A model generated the notes under the pieces. That model was not told the origin of the DNA. It searched no databases and saw only the letters and a program-made list of their open reading frames with translations. The translations under genes and the position numbers were made by a program. From the NCBI GenBank assembly GCA_964429135.1, contig CAYSAU010000006.1, positions 1-64,000 of the forward strand: a stretch of 64,000 bases of DNA. The letters run 5' to 3'. This DNA comes from CAZSDU01 sp964429135. GTDB taxonomy: Bacteria > Bacteroidota > Bacteroidia > Bacteroidales > FEN-979. Shown piece by piece: positions 35,810-45,432 of this stretch (the first letter of the stretch is position 1; every line of letters begins with the position of its first letter).

Positions 35810-37498
35810 ATGAAAACGTTAAAGTCTTTATTTCTGCTGGTCATTTCAGTGTTTTTAATGGTCGGCTGTGCATCAAAAAAAGAAAAAATGAATCAGGAAC
35901 TTATTCATTTCATCAACCAGCATGATTCTTTGCTGATCCCGCTCTACAAGCAGGTAACGCTTGCTTCCTGGGATGCCGCAATTTCCGGGAAACCGGAAGA
36001 TTTTAAAAAAGCGGAAGATCTGAATCTTAAGTATATGGCACTGTATGCCGATAAGGATAAGCTGAAAAAGCTTGAAGAGATCAAGGTTTCAGGATTGATT
36101 ACTGATAGTCTTTTACTCCGTCAGCTGGATGTGCTGTACAGGTCTTTTCTTATGGCCAAGGCCGATACCGGGAAGCTGAATGCGATGGTTAGAATGGGAA
36201 CCTTGATAGAACAGAAATACGGAAATTTCCGTACCGAAGTGAAAGGCAAGAAATTATCTGACAATGATGTGGAAGAGGTACTCAGAAACTCCAAGGATGT
36301 AAAGTACCAGAAGGAAGTATGGGAAGCCCAGAAAAAGATTGGTAGTGTAGTTGCCGGAGATGTGATTAATCTGGTGAAGCTTCGCAATGAAGTAGCCAAG
36401 GACCTGGGTTTTAAAAATTATCATGAAATGAGCCTGACCTTAAGCGATCAGGATCCGAAAGAGATCAGCCGGCTGTTCGATGAACTCGACAGCTTAACCA
36501 AGATTGCTTTTGCTCAGGTGAAGGGTGAAATAGATGATTATTTTGTTACGTATTATGGCCTTAAAGGGAAAGAAGAACTCAGACCCTGGAATTATCAGAA
36601 CCGTTTCTTCCAGGAAGCTCCGAAGATCTATGATGTTGATCTGGACAAATATTACATGGATAAGAACCTGGAAACCCTCACTTCTGATTATTATGACCGG
36701 ATCGGCTTACCGGCCGACGATATCATGAAGAACAGCGATCTATATGAAAAACCTGGAAAAAACCAACATGCTTTCTGTACCGATATTGATAATGCCGGAG
36801 ATGTAAGGGTGCTGTGCAACATTAAACCGAACTCTTACTGGATGAATACCATGCTGCATGAATTCGGGCATGCCGTATATGATAAAAACATTGATACCAC
36901 CCTTCCTTTCATCCTTCGTGATCCGGCTCATACTTTTACAACGGAAGCCATTGCTATGATGTTCGGACGTTTCTCAAGAAATCCTCAATGGATTAAGGAT
37001 ATGGTCGGAATCTCTGAAGAAGAAAAAATGAAAATTGCTGGAAATTGTTTTAAGACCCTCAGGCTGGATCAGCTGGTTTTCAGTCGCTGGGCTCAGGTGA
37101 TGTACCGTTTTGAAAAAGGCATGTACCAGAACCCGGATCAGGATCTGAATAAATTTTGGTGGGACCTAGTTGAGCAATACCAGTTGATGAAACGCCCTGA
37201 AGGTCGTAATGAACCTGATTGGGCCACAAAAATCCATATTGCTACCTACCCCTGTTATTATCATAATTATCTCCTGGGCGAATTGCTTGCCTCCCAATTG
37301 TATTACTACATTGTTGGCAATGTGTTGAAATCAGATGATTTTAAATTCCAGAGCTTTGTGGGTAAAATAGAGGTTGGAACTTACCTTAATGATAAAATAT
37401 TCAGACCGGGAAGCAAATGGTACTGGAATGAAATGATTGAAAAAGCGACTGGAGAAAAACTGACGGCAAAATATTATGCAAAACAGTTTGTAAATTAA
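35810..37498 (+). CDS. Lipoprotein zinc peptidase, M2 (ACE-like) family
   Basis: The 562-residue protein has a lipoprotein signal ending at LMVGC (Cys20). The zinc site HEFGH (about residue 350) and a downstream TTEAIAMM helix supply the third ligand (Glu), as in M2 peptidyl-dipeptidases and the related M3 clan. A helical N-terminal half with repeated Lys/Glu segments covers the cleft, as in ACE-like enzymes. It should cleave dipeptides or short peptides in the periplasm or at the surface. M3 (oligopeptidase F-like) is the main alternative. It follows cysS by 27 bases and ends at a strong terminator. Confidence 0.85.
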   Translation: MKTLKSLFLLVISVFLMVGCASKKEKMNQELIHFINQHDSLLIPLYKQVTLASWDAAISGKPEDFKKAEDLNLKYMALYADKDKLKKLEEIKVSGLITDSLLLRQLDVLYRSFLMAKADTGKLNAMVRMGTLIEQKYGNFRTEVKGKKLSDNDVEEVLRNSKDVKYQKEVWEAQKKIGSVVAGDVINLVKLRNEVAKDLGFKNYHEMSLTLSDQDPKEISRLFDELDSLTKIAFAQVKGEIDDYFVTYYGLKGKEELRPWNYQNRFFQEAPKIYDVDLDKYYMDKNLETLTSDYYDRIGLPADDIMKNSDLYEKPGKNQHAFCTDIDNAGDVRVLCNIKPNSYWMNTMLHEFGHAVYDKNIDTTLPFILRDPAHTFTTEAIAMMFGRFSRNPQWIKDMVGISEEEKMKIAGNCFKTLRLDQLVFSRWAQVMYRFEKGMYQNPDQDLNKFWWDLVEQYQLMKRPEGRNEPDWATKIHIATYPCYYHNYLLGELLASQLYYYIVGNVLKSDDFKFQSFVGKIEVGTYLNDKIFRPGSKWYWNEMIEKATGEKLTAKYYAKQFVN

Positions 37499-37520
37499 AG
37501 TATTCATGACAGATTTTCTG

Positions 37521-37548
37521 AAAGCCGGGTTCATCCCGGCTTTTTTTT
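37521..37548 (+). terminator. Rho-independent terminator
   Basis: AAGCCGGG and CCCGGCTT pair perfectly around a short loop, followed directly by a run of eight T. It lies 23 bases after the peptidase stop and ends the cysS-peptidase unit. The remaining 37549-37706 holds no other clear feature. Confidence 0.88.
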
Positions 37549-37706
37549 GGGTATTGACCCACGAGGCAACAAGACTATCCTGAAGGATAAAAAGTAACGA
37601 CTGTTTCTTCCTGTTCATCGTGTATCCGGGCATAAAGAACGATTCTATTTTTCCGCCCTGTTTATTCAAGATAACTTGGAAGAAAATTTGATAAAAATAA
37701 ACCGAT

Positions 37707-39206
37707 ATGAAAAAGTACTTATTTATAATCTTCTTGTTTTTTTGTTCAACCGAAATTTTTGCCCAGCAAGCTAGACCTGTATCAGTTGGAATCCTGAAGG
37801 CTTCAGCAACAGAAGATTCCATTAGCAACACAGCAATGAATTATGCCGATGGATATTATTCCGGAGATGGGGAAAGAATGCGCCAGGCCATTCTTCCAGA
37901 CCTGAACAAAGCTTTTCCCCGCTATATTGCTAAAACCGGAAATATTGCCATGACATATTCGACCTATAGCGGCCTGGTAGAATCTTCAGTTGCAAAAACA
38001 GGCTATCTTCCCGACACATCCCGCCATATCCGGATTGACATTTTATTCTATACCCGGGATATTGCCATGGTCAAAGTTAGGTCTGCAAAATTTAATGACT
38101 ACCTTCAGATGATAAGATTAAATGGGGAATGGAAAATCATCAACGTTCTCTGGAATTCTCCACAGAATTCAGCCTGGCTGAACGAGTTTAACCCGAACCA
38201 GGAAAAAAAGAAAATTGAAATATCGGTTCTTGGATATATACAGGGATTACAGCAATGTGATATTGCCAGATTAAAAGAATATGTGACTCCCGATTTCAGT
38301 AGGGTAAATCTTATTCCTGTCGGGAGCGAAGGCAGACTTGCAATACAGAGGATTCGCTTTGAATCATTGGAAAAATCTGCATGGGCAGGCTTCGGTAGAC
38401 AGGAAGAATCTCAAAAGGACAATGGTTTTGAAATCCTTGACATAATGGATGGTATAGCTATGGTGAAAATGAAGACCGTGCGGAATGTGGAATACCTTCA
38501 GTTGTACAGGGATGCTGACAATTGGAAAGTGTTCAACAGCCTTTCAACAGCCCGGACAGACAATGATCTTTCCGATCTTCTTCCGGCCATTGCGGGTGAA
38601 ACAATGCCATTATTCAGCCTGCCTGTTTATGGAGGAGGCGAATTCACCCTGTCTGAACATCAGGGTAAAAATATATTGCTGATGTTCCCCCGTGGCTGGG
38701 TTGGAAACAGCTGGTGCCTATTTTGCCCATACCAGTATCTTGAACTTGCTGATATGGAGAAGAAAGAAAAAATAATGAAAAAATATAACCTTGAAATTGT
38801 TTTTGTTATGCCCTATTCCCAGGAGCGAATTGCCGACTGGTTCTCCAAATTTCCGGATGCAGTGAAAACCATGGATGGAATTATAAACCCAACAGGAACC
38901 CAGGCTCCCGGGATTCAGGGAGAGTTTTCAACTTGGGCAAAAAAACACTACCCTATGACCTTCGACCTGTCAGGGGGTATCCCTGATAAAACTTTTCCGG
39001 TTCTTTGTGATGAAAAAAGAACCCTTTCAAAGCAATTGAAACTTTTTACAGAATTCTGGGATAATGCTCAATCAGAACAGAATGTATCAGCCATTTACCT
39101 GATTGATAAAGAAGGAATACTTCGCTGGAAATACATCAGCCAGATGACGGAAGACCGGCCTTCAACCAAACATCTGATGCAAATCATCAAGGCTGTTCTT
39201 CACTAA
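37707..39206 (+). CDS. Secreted fusion of two NTF2-like domains and a peroxiredoxin-like domain
   Basis: The 499-residue protein has a signal peptide (cleavage near IFAQ). Two tandem NTF2-like (lumazine-binding_2/SnoaL-type) domains follow at about 30-160 and 165-290, each ending in a YLQM/YLQL strand and a WKIINVLW or WKVFNSLS strand. The C-terminal 200 residues are a thioredoxin-fold AhpC/TSA-like domain (MPLFSLPVYGGGEFTLSEHQG in part), with a CLFC redox pair in place of the usual peroxidatic Thr-x-x-Cys. It probably acts in the periplasm. The NTF2 domains may bind a small ligand or drive oligomerisation. This domain combination is one I have not seen named. Confidence 0.75.
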   Translation: MKKYLFIIFLFFCSTEIFAQQARPVSVGILKASATEDSISNTAMNYADGYYSGDGERMRQAILPDLNKAFPRYIAKTGNIAMTYSTYSGLVESSVAKTGYLPDTSRHIRIDILFYTRDIAMVKVRSAKFNDYLQMIRLNGEWKIINVLWNSPQNSAWLNEFNPNQEKKKIEISVLGYIQGLQQCDIARLKEYVTPDFSRVNLIPVGSEGRLAIQRIRFESLEKSAWAGFGRQEESQKDNGFEILDIMDGIAMVKMKTVRNVEYLQLYRDADNWKVFNSLSTARTDNDLSDLLPAIAGETMPLFSLPVYGGGEFTLSEHQGKNILLMFPRGWVGNSWCLFCPYQYLELADMEKKEKIMKKYNLEIVFVMPYSQERIADWFSKFPDAVKTMDGIINPTGTQAPGIQGEFSTWAKKHYPMTFDLSGGIPDKTFPVLCDEKRTLSKQLKLFTEFWDNAQSEQNVSAIYLIDKEGILRWKYISQMTEDRPSTKHLMQIIKAVLH

Positions 39207-39261
39207 AGTGTTGTTTGATTCAAGTTACCCCCTTTTTCACCAACTTACCAACTTGTGTACC

Positions 39262-39555
39262 CTATTGTTTCAACCTGGCCACACGGTCAATAAGCCCTTG
39301 TTGATGTGCTTCTTCTGATGAATTCGGGTCTTTCATTTCCCGGAAAAGCTTACAGGGGACTTCTGCACAGTCGCCGCAGTCCTTGAAATTGAACTTGTTC
39401 ACGGCACAGTCGTACAAAGGACAAACCTTTGTTGGCATATGTTCCAATGCCCAGAATGTTTGCCCTTTAATGGCATGGCAGCCATTGCATTGTTGTCCAA
39501 AAAATTCACATTCAGAACAAATAAGACCACAGGCAGATAAAATCATTGAATGCAT
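39262..39555 (-). CDS. DUF3795 cysteine-rich protein
   Basis: The 97-residue protein has the DUF3795 pattern: ACGLICSECEFF at the N terminus, QCNGCHAIKG, CPLYDCAVNK, DCGDCAEVPCKLF. Ten or so Cys in CxxC-like pairs suggest zinc or another metal. DUF3795 proteins are common in anaerobic bacteria and archaea; no function is established. Start chosen at 39555; a second Met is two codons in. It lies two bases downstream of the large T9SS gene on the same strand and may be read from the same transcript. Confidence 0.88.
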   Translation of the reverse strand: MHSMILSACGLICSECEFFGQQCNGCHAIKGQTFWALEHMPTKVCPLYDCAVNKFNFKDCGDCAEVPCKLFREMKDPNSSEEAHQQGLIDRVARLKQ

Positions 39556-39557
39556 GG

Positions 39558-42500
39558 TTAATAGGTTTTAGGATGGATTAAAACTTTTTGTGTTAATTTT
39601 TCATCCCCATAATTCAGGATGATCGTATAGAGCCCGGTAGGCACAGTACCAAGATCAACAACCAAGATGTTGTTATGGTTGATGCTTCTGCCTTCTTTTT
39701 CATAGATTTTAATTCCCAGGGGATTGAAAACTTGAAGGCGGTAATCCCGTTCAGTATCATTGTCAATGCGGATATTGAATTTCCCTTCGTTGGGAAGAGG
39801 GTAGATGTGCAGAGACTTTCCCGTTTGATCATCAATTCCTACAAATAGAATATGGATATTGTTGGATGAATCTGAGGGGCAGCCCGCGGTGGTGACTACT
39901 GTCCAGTACCATCCCGTCATGGTCACCGCGTAGCTTTGTTCATTTGCCCCGGGAATCAGAAAGCCATCCCGGTACCATTGGTTTCCCTGGGCAGCGCTCG
40001 AGGTCAGCACATAGCCGTTAACCGTGACCATTGGCTTAGGAGGAGCCGGGCTGACGGTTATACTGATGCCAGAACTTGTTCCGCTTCCGCAGTTATTTTC
40101 ACCAAAAACGCTCAGGTTACCGGAAACGGCATTAAAGGCATAGTTCAACACAATACTATTGGTTCCTGCCCCGGAGACAATGACGGCCCCCGGAGGCAGA
40201 ATCCACTGGTAGTTAGATGCTCCTGCAATCGGATTTACAGTATAAACTATACCCTGACTTCCTGCACATACACTGGATGGCCCGATAATATCTCCTGCAG
40301 CTGAGGGGACATCTTCCACCACTACATCATAAATTGTAGGGTTCTGGGCATGGCAGCCATTTGCATTGTTGTAGTTTACCTGAACATTCTGGTATCCGGT
40401 TGTATTCCAGTGAACAACAATGGACGGGGTTCCTTCCCCAGAAATAATTTCCCCTCCGGGAGAAATTGCCCAAACGTAATTACTCATCCCGGTGGAAGTG
40501 GAATAGTTATAATTACCTGATCCGGTACAAGCTGAATTTGGGCCGCTGATGACAGGAGTGGGAGCAGGATTCACAGTGACGGCCAGGGTCGAAGAGGCTC
40601 CTGTGATGCAGGAATTTGTACCGGCAACACTGATGTTTCCCGATACAGCAGTTGAAGAAAAATGCACGGTAATATTGTTGGTTCCTTCCCCTGCAGTGAT
40701 GAATGCTCCCCCCGGCAAAGTCCAGATATAGGAGGTCGCATTCACGACAGTCGCAATGCTATAGATGACATTCTCCTGGTTTTGACAGACTGTGGCAGGG
40801 CCTGTGATGTTTCCTGGAGTACCAGGAACCATACAAGTTGTAAATTGTTTATCACTGCCATAACTGGTCCCAACCGTGTTCACGGCAACGCAACGGAAAT
40901 GATAAGTTGTTCCTTCTGCCAGACTGGTCAGATTGGCTATAACAGCTGTGGGAGAGTTTCCGCTTGCAGTGGAAGGTGTTGCCGTAGCCGTGTAACCATA
41001 AGAGGCGGAAGTTCCCCATTGAAACGAAATATTTGCGCTGGAACTAAATGCAGTAACTGATCCGTTAAGGGTGGCCGATGCCCCGGTGATATTGGTGGCA
41101 TCCAGGGTAGTAACCGAAGGAGCCATGGGAACCTGCCCGGAAATCGTGATCATCAAAGAATCTTTTATTGTGTTGTCTTGAACTGATGTGGCTTTGGCAT
41201 ATACTGTGCCATCTAACACGGCCGAGACCAGTCCCGAGGAACTGATTGTGGCAGCTCCGGTTCCCGGGACTATGCTCCAGCTAACGTTTTGATTGGCAGT
41301 GGTAGGAAATACCGTGGCCACCATCTGCAATGTTCCTCCAGAAATCGTAATTGTGGATGGAACTCCGCCCTGTGTGGTGACTAACAAACCGATGAGCCCA
41401 CCGACAGAAATACCCTGGGCATATCCCAGATAACCGCTGCCCCTGTTTTCAGACCACACCCCGGCACAACGATTGGGTCCATCGGGGGTGAAACCATAGC
41501 GCATCTTTGGCGTACCTGGAGGCGCTGTTGTGGAACTTATCTCTACCCGGTTTCCGGGCCAGGAAAAATTGCCGTTGGCATCCAAACGGGTGGCATATAT
41601 TTTTTCATTCACATCATAGCTCATAAACATGGGGGTAGATTCAACCAGTACCAGTTTACCGACCTGACGGTCACTATTTGCACTGATGGGATAAACCACC
41701 TTGGCCGCATCCGTAAATTGTCTTGTACCGATGGTTTTTAGAAATTTCTGGATATAGACTCCATACTGGGACTGGTTGGTATTGCTGAAAGTGCATACAG
41801 CCCAAACGTAATTGTTTCCTGGGGTGATGGCAATGGCTGTTTCCATTTGGTAATAATCACTGCTCCCGACATTAGTATTGAAATTTGATCCGTTTATGCC
41901 CCAGGGAATCACACCCGAAGGATTTATTCGCTGGAGAAATGAGTTGAAACGTAAACCAATGGAACTGTAATAGCCAAAATAAGTAGTATCTCCTTCCGAA
42001 ATAATGGAATAATATCTGGCGCCACTGGTGGTTTGATTGCAGATTTGCAAGGGAGCATAAAGCGCTGTTCCGGAATTATCGAACATTTGTGCATATAAAG
42101 TAGTGGAAATGCCTGTTCCTGACTTTTGATAAACCATCGTGAATTTTCCACCCAGGTTGGGAGTAATCTGTCCGCGGGTTGTCGTACTACTGCCTACCAT
42201 AATTGAAATGGGGGTGGCCCATGCCAGGGTCCCAGAGGTGGTGATCTTCTGTAATTTCAGAGTGTTTCCGGTTTCCTCATTCCATGTAACAACCACTTCT
42301 CCATTTGATAAAACGGCTGGATAAGGAGCAAGTCCAAGTCCAAGGATAAGGCCATTAGAACTCCATAAGTGAACTCCTGCCTGTGAAATTTTATACAGGA
42401 CTGCCTGCATGCTTCCGCTTCTCATGTCCTGGCACCCGATAATTAAATTATTGGAGGCATCCACACAAACATTGAAAACAAAAATTGCACTGCCAGTTGG

Positions 42501-42806
42501 TTGGTTGCTTACAAGGACCCCGTTGGGACCAAGTAATTTATAACCATTTGCATCAATTAACTGGGCTCTCATATCATAAGAGCCTCCATTCTGGCTGTAA
42601 AATGCCACCCAGGTTTTATTATCCGTTGTAGGGGCTGATTCCATATCGTCATCAGACAGTCCTGATATCTGAATATTTACCGAAGTATTGGTGTTCCATT
42701 GAGCCTGAAGAAAGTTCGGATAGAAAATAATCACGAGCACCAACACCGGGAATAAAATGAACATCCGGATGGATTTTTTTAACATTGAAATCGAAGTTGT
42801 TTTCAT
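39558..42806 (-). CDS. Very large Ig/PKD-like T9SS surface protein
   Basis: The protein has about 1082 residues with a signal peptide after a long hydrophobic N terminus (ending NFLQAQ). The first 480 residues are a beta-rich region of unknown fold (WVAFYSQNGGSYDMRAQ). Then come a Big_2-like domain (about 485-565), a fibronectin-III-like domain (570-660, SATLNGSVTAF, TTYHFRCVAVN), three PKD-like PxxxGxxxxCxxxxxxY modules (665-925) and a short GNQWYRDG/AGCPSDSSN module. A T9SS type A domain closes it (LHIYPLPNEGKFNIRI, GLYTIILNYGDEKL). It is a surface adhesin-like or fibre-like protein. ATG 42806 gives the more usual start than 42815. Confidence 0.88.
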   Translation of the reverse strand: MKTTSISMLKKSIRMFILFPVLVLVIIFYPNFLQAQWNTNTSVNIQISGLSDDDMESAPTTDNKTWVAFYSQNGGSYDMRAQLIDANGYKLLGPNGVLVSNQPTGSAIFVFNVCVDASNNLIIGCQDMRSGSMQAVLYKISQAGVHLWSSNGLILGLGLAPYPAVLSNGEVVVTWNEETGNTLKLQKITTSGTLAWATPISIMVGSSTTTRGQITPNLGGKFTMVYQKSGTGISTTLYAQMFDNSGTALYAPLQICNQTTSGARYYSIISEGDTTYFGYYSSIGLRFNSFLQRINPSGVIPWGINGSNFNTNVGSSDYYQMETAIAITPGNNYVWAVCTFSNTNQSQYGVYIQKFLKTIGTRQFTDAAKVVYPISANSDRQVGKLVLVESTPMFMSYDVNEKIYATRLDANGNFSWPGNRVEISSTTAPPGTPKMRYGFTPDGPNRCAGVWSENRGSGYLGYAQGISVGGLIGLLVTTQGGVPSTITISGGTLQMVATVFPTTANQNVSWSIVPGTGAATISSSGLVSAVLDGTVYAKATSVQDNTIKDSLMITISGQVPMAPSVTTLDATNITGASATLNGSVTAFSSSANISFQWGTSASYGYTATATPSTASGNSPTAVIANLTSLAEGTTYHFRCVAVNTVGTSYGSDKQFTTCMVPGTPGNITGPATVCQNQENVIYSIATVVNATSYIWTLPGGAFITAGEGTNNITVHFSSTAVSGNISVAGTNSCITGASSTLAVTVNPAPTPVISGPNSACTGSGNYNYSTSTGMSNYVWAISPGGEIISGEGTPSIVVHWNTTGYQNVQVNYNNANGCHAQNPTIYDVVVEDVPSAAGDIIGPSSVCAGSQGIVYTVNPIAGASNYQWILPPGAVIVSGAGTNSIVLNYAFNAVSGNLSVFGENNCGSGTSSGISITVSPAPPKPMVTVNGYVLTSSAAQGNQWYRDGFLIPGANEQSYAVTMTGWYWTVVTTAGCPSDSSNNIHILFVGIDDQTGKSLHIYPLPNEGKFNIRIDNDTERDYRLQVFNPLGIKIYEKEGRSINHNNILVVDLGTVPTGLYTIILNYGDEKLTQKVLIHPKTY

Positions 42807-42829
42807 AAGTCTCAAGCTTAAATTTTATG

Positions 42830-44110
42830 CTATATGGCTTTAATCAGGAAATAGTTCTTTTTACCTTTCTGAACGAGCATATAATGATTGCTAAGCAGGG
42901 TAGCTGGAGTCAAGAGATAATCTTCCCCGACTTTTTGCTTGTTAACCAGAACCCCGCCTTCTTTCAGCATACGACGGGCTTCTCCTTTTGAAGAAAAAAT
43001 CTGTGTTTTTTCCACCAAGAAATCGATAATACTGATGGATTTAGTGATTTCGCTTTGTGCGATTTCATAGCGTGGAACTCCTTCGAAAATACTTAAGAGG
43101 GTGTCTTCCGATAATTTTCTAAGGGTTTCTGCCGTTCCTTTTCCGAAAAGGATTTCAGAAGCTTCTAAGGCGGACTGGAAATCTGATTCACCATGAACAC
43201 GGATAGTGATGTCCCTGGCAAGCGTTTTCTGGAGAATACGCAGATGGGGAGCTTCCTCATGCTGGCATGTAAGGGCTGCAATTTCGTCCTTAGATAAAAG
43301 GGTGAATTTCTTAATGTACTCAATCGCATCGGCATCACTGGTGTTTAACCAGAACTGGTAAAAGTGATAAGGAGAAGTTTTCCGGGGGTCAAGCCATATA
43401 TTTCCTGCTTCGGATTTCCCGAATTTCCCGCCATCAGCCCTGGTGATGAGCGGACAGGTAAGGGCATAAGCCTCTCCGCCAAGTTTTCTCCGGATCAGTT
43501 CGGTCCCCGTTACAATATTTCCCCATTGGTCAGATCCACCCATTTGAAGTTTAACTCCCAGATGCTCGAATAACCAGCAAAAATCATAACCCTGTACAAG
43601 CTGGTAGCTGAACTCTGTGAATGAGATTCCATTTCCTGACTCCATGCGTTTTTTGACAGAATCTTTGGCAATCATATAATTGACTGTGATGTGTTTCCCA
43701 ACATCTCTGAGAAATTGCAAGAATGAAAATTTATTCATCCAGTCAAAATTATTTACCATTTCGGCAGCATTGGGGCTGGGATTGAAGTCGAGAAACCGCT
43801 CCAGCTGTTTTTTGATGCAGGATTGATTGTAGCGGAGAACGGATTCATCCAGAAGATTTCTCTCTTCCGACTTTCCTGATGGGTCACCAATCATTCCGGT
43901 GGCACCTCCCACCAGGGCATAAGGCTTGTGGCCTCCCCTTTGAAGGTGCACCAGCATCATGATTGAAGCCAGGTTGCCAATATGTAAAGAATCGCTGGTG
44001 GGATCATAGCCGATGTAAGCAGCAGTTGTCTCTCTTTCAAGCTGCTCTTCCGTTCCCGGCGTCATGTCATGGATCATTCCTCTCCACCTGAGTTCTTCAA
44101 TAAAGTTCAT
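42830..44110 (-). CDS. tyrS: Tyrosyl-tRNA synthetase
   Basis: The 426-residue class I synthetase charges tRNA-Tyr. Motifs: YIGYDPTSDSLHIGNL (HIGH as HIGN), YQLVQGYDFCWLFEHLG, LQMGGSDQWGNIVTG for tyrosine binding, and KFGKSEAGNIW (KMSKS). A C-terminal S4 RNA-binding domain (about 355-420) includes SKGEARRMLKEGGVLVNKQ. Length and layout are normal for TyrS of the bacterial type. A minus-strand CAAAAATA (TATTTTTG) box at 44125-44132 is a likely -7 element, giving a very short leader. Confidence 0.97.
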   Translation of the reverse strand: MNFIEELRWRGMIHDMTPGTEEQLERETTAAYIGYDPTSDSLHIGNLASIMMLVHLQRGGHKPYALVGGATGMIGDPSGKSEERNLLDESVLRYNQSCIKKQLERFLDFNPSPNAAEMVNNFDWMNKFSFLQFLRDVGKHITVNYMIAKDSVKKRMESGNGISFTEFSYQLVQGYDFCWLFEHLGVKLQMGGSDQWGNIVTGTELIRRKLGGEAYALTCPLITRADGGKFGKSEAGNIWLDPRKTSPYHFYQFWLNTSDADAIEYIKKFTLLSKDEIAALTCQHEEAPHLRILQKTLARDITIRVHGESDFQSALEASEILFGKGTAETLRKLSEDTLLSIFEGVPRYEIAQSEITKSISIIDFLVEKTQIFSSKGEARRMLKEGGVLVNKQKVGEDYLLTPATLLSNHYMLVQKGKKNYFLIKAI

Positions 44111-44155
44111 GCGTGTTTTTTTTACAAAAATAAGAAATTGATAGGCAGAGGGTGA

Positions 44156-44686
44156 TTATTTTTTCTTTGAGGAGAGGAACAGGTAAATTATGATGGGGAT
44201 GAAAGTCAAACCGAGAAAAACGGGCAGGAACCATAACCCGATACCAGCCGACTGTTTCAATGCCACTCGGATAATGACCATACTGATGGTGAAGAAAACA
44301 GCAGTGATCATTATTTTGATGAAGCGGATAAATCTGAGCGCAAGGGTGTACTGCCGCATTGCGTTTTCAGGCGTGATCCTGACAGTGAAGTTGAAGGTAT
44401 GAGGAACCCTGGCAATCAGGGTGAGCAGACCATAAGTGAAAAAAGTAATAGCCGGAAGTGCCCAGAGACTTCCCCTTGAGGAATAATCATCTACCACCCC
44501 CGACCCATTGAAATGAGCGGGAATGGAAGCAGGAAGTTGAGGGTAATAGTAGATCATGTAGCCAAGATAGGTCAGAAAAATTATCATGGAAGAAATCTCA
44601 AGCAGCCAGTCAAGCGGACCCATTTCCGGGAGAATCCTAGGGCGATTCTGTTTGTTTTCCTGGTTTGTTTTGCGTGGGATGATCAT
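44156..44686 (-). CDS. DUF1648 membrane protein
   Basis: The 176-residue protein has about four membrane helices. The loop after the second helix reads YPQLPASIPAHFNGSG, the DUF1648 signature (PxxIPxHFxxxG). The family is found near stress or regulatory genes and has no settled role. It is the last gene of a four-gene minus-strand operon with SPFH, a PH-like membrane protein and a ribbon-helix-helix protein; spacing to the upstream gene is 12 bases. Confidence 0.82.
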   Translation of the reverse strand: MIIPRKTNQENKQNRPRILPEMGPLDWLLEISSMIIFLTYLGYMIYYYPQLPASIPAHFNGSGVVDDYSSRGSLWALPAITFFTYGLLTLIARVPHTFNFTVRITPENAMRQYTLALRFIRFIKIMITAVFFTISMVIIRVALKQSAGIGLWFLPVFLGLTFIPIIIYLFLSSKKK

Positions 44687-44698
44687 ACAAGGAACAGC

Positions 44699-44881
44699 TT
44701 AATCCTGGCTTTTCAGTTTTGTTGTTTTCTGGTATGGTGAACGCTTATGCTCCTTGAGAGTAATATCGATTAACCATTCGATCTGCCCGTTGACGCTACG
44801 GAATTCATCCGCGGCCCATTTTTCGAGGGCTTCGTAAATTTTGGGATCAACCCGGAGCATGAAGACTTTCTTTGCTGCCAT
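44699..44881 (-). CDS. Arc-like ribbon-helix-helix DNA-binding protein
   Basis: The 60-residue protein has the Arc/MetJ ribbon-helix-helix pattern: an N-terminal beta strand KVFMLRVDP, helix A (IYEALEKWAADEF) and helix B (RSVNGQIEWLIDITL), with a basic tail. Such proteins bind DNA as dimers. A protein with nearly this sequence beside an SPFH gene is, as I recall, common in several phyla, so the pair is probably functional rather than accidental. It may regulate its own operon; an inverted repeat lies upstream of the SPFH gene at 46398-46449. There is no toxin-like neighbour, so an antitoxin role is unlikely. Confidence 0.8.
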   Translation of the reverse strand: MAAKKVFMLRVDPKIYEALEKWAADEFRSVNGQIEWLIDITLKEHKRSPYQKTTKLKSQD

Positions 44882-44899
44882 CTTTTAATGGTTTAAGAA

Positions 44900-45430
44900 T
44901 CAGGCTGATTGCATTATTTTCTTGATAGAAGCAAGCAAAGCTTCAGGACGTTGGGTACCAAAGAGTATTTTCTTTCCGTTTTTTAATTGCAATTGTAGTC
45001 CGATATTTCCCCTGACATTAAACGCATCACCTTTTCCTGACCATCCCCAGCGGATTCCCCATCCTCCGAATTCCGCAATTGGTTTATATTTTCTGATGGC
45101 GTAACCAGAAATTTCCGACGTATTAATAATCCTGGTTCTGTTGATTAATGGAGGGAATCTATAGCAAATTTTATTTTTCCTGACTTCAAGGATTAGCCGA
45201 AGCGAAAAAAACAACCAGCATAAAGTAATTGACAGAAGAAAGAAAAACAGGGCCAGAATAACCAGAACGGCATCAGGAGCAGGTTTACTTCCAACGGGGA
45301 TCCCCCTGAATATCTGTTCGTAAATCGCCGTTCCGAACACAATGAATAGAAAGATAGTAAGGAGAAGCACGATGGCTCTAATCCATATTTGGTCAAACTT
45401 CTGGGTTTCAGTAAAGAGGATACTGTCCAT
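44900..45430 (-). CDS. Membrane protein with PH-like C-terminal domain
   Basis: The 176-residue protein has two membrane helices (about 17-39 and 53-80). A C-terminal beta-rich domain (RFPPLINRTRIINTSEISGY, LQLKNGKKILFGTQRPEALL) resembles PH-like domains of the bPH group. Gly/Trp-rich text (GGWGIRWGWSGKG) is at its centre. It starts two bases after the SPFH stop, indicating coupling. It may help bind or organise the membrane with the SPFH protein. Function is unknown. Confidence 0.75.
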   Translation of the reverse strand: MDSILFTETQKFDQIWIRAIVLLLTIFLFIVFGTAIYEQIFRGIPVGSKPAPDAVLVILALFFFLLSITLCWLFFSLRLILEVRKNKICYRFPPLINRTRIINTSEISGYAIRKYKPIAEFGGWGIRWGWSGKGDAFNVRGNIGLQLQLKNGKKILFGTQRPEALLASIKKIMQSA

Positions 45431-45432
45431 GA

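Noticed and set aside
37550..37600. ATCC-TGAA-GGAT hairpin after the cysS-peptidase terminator
   Set aside because: A four-base stem is too short to support a functional claim.
44699..44881. Arc-like RHH protein as antitoxin of a toxin-antitoxin pair
   Set aside because: No toxin-like neighbour; adjacent genes are membrane proteins, and the RHH type recurs beside SPFH genes.
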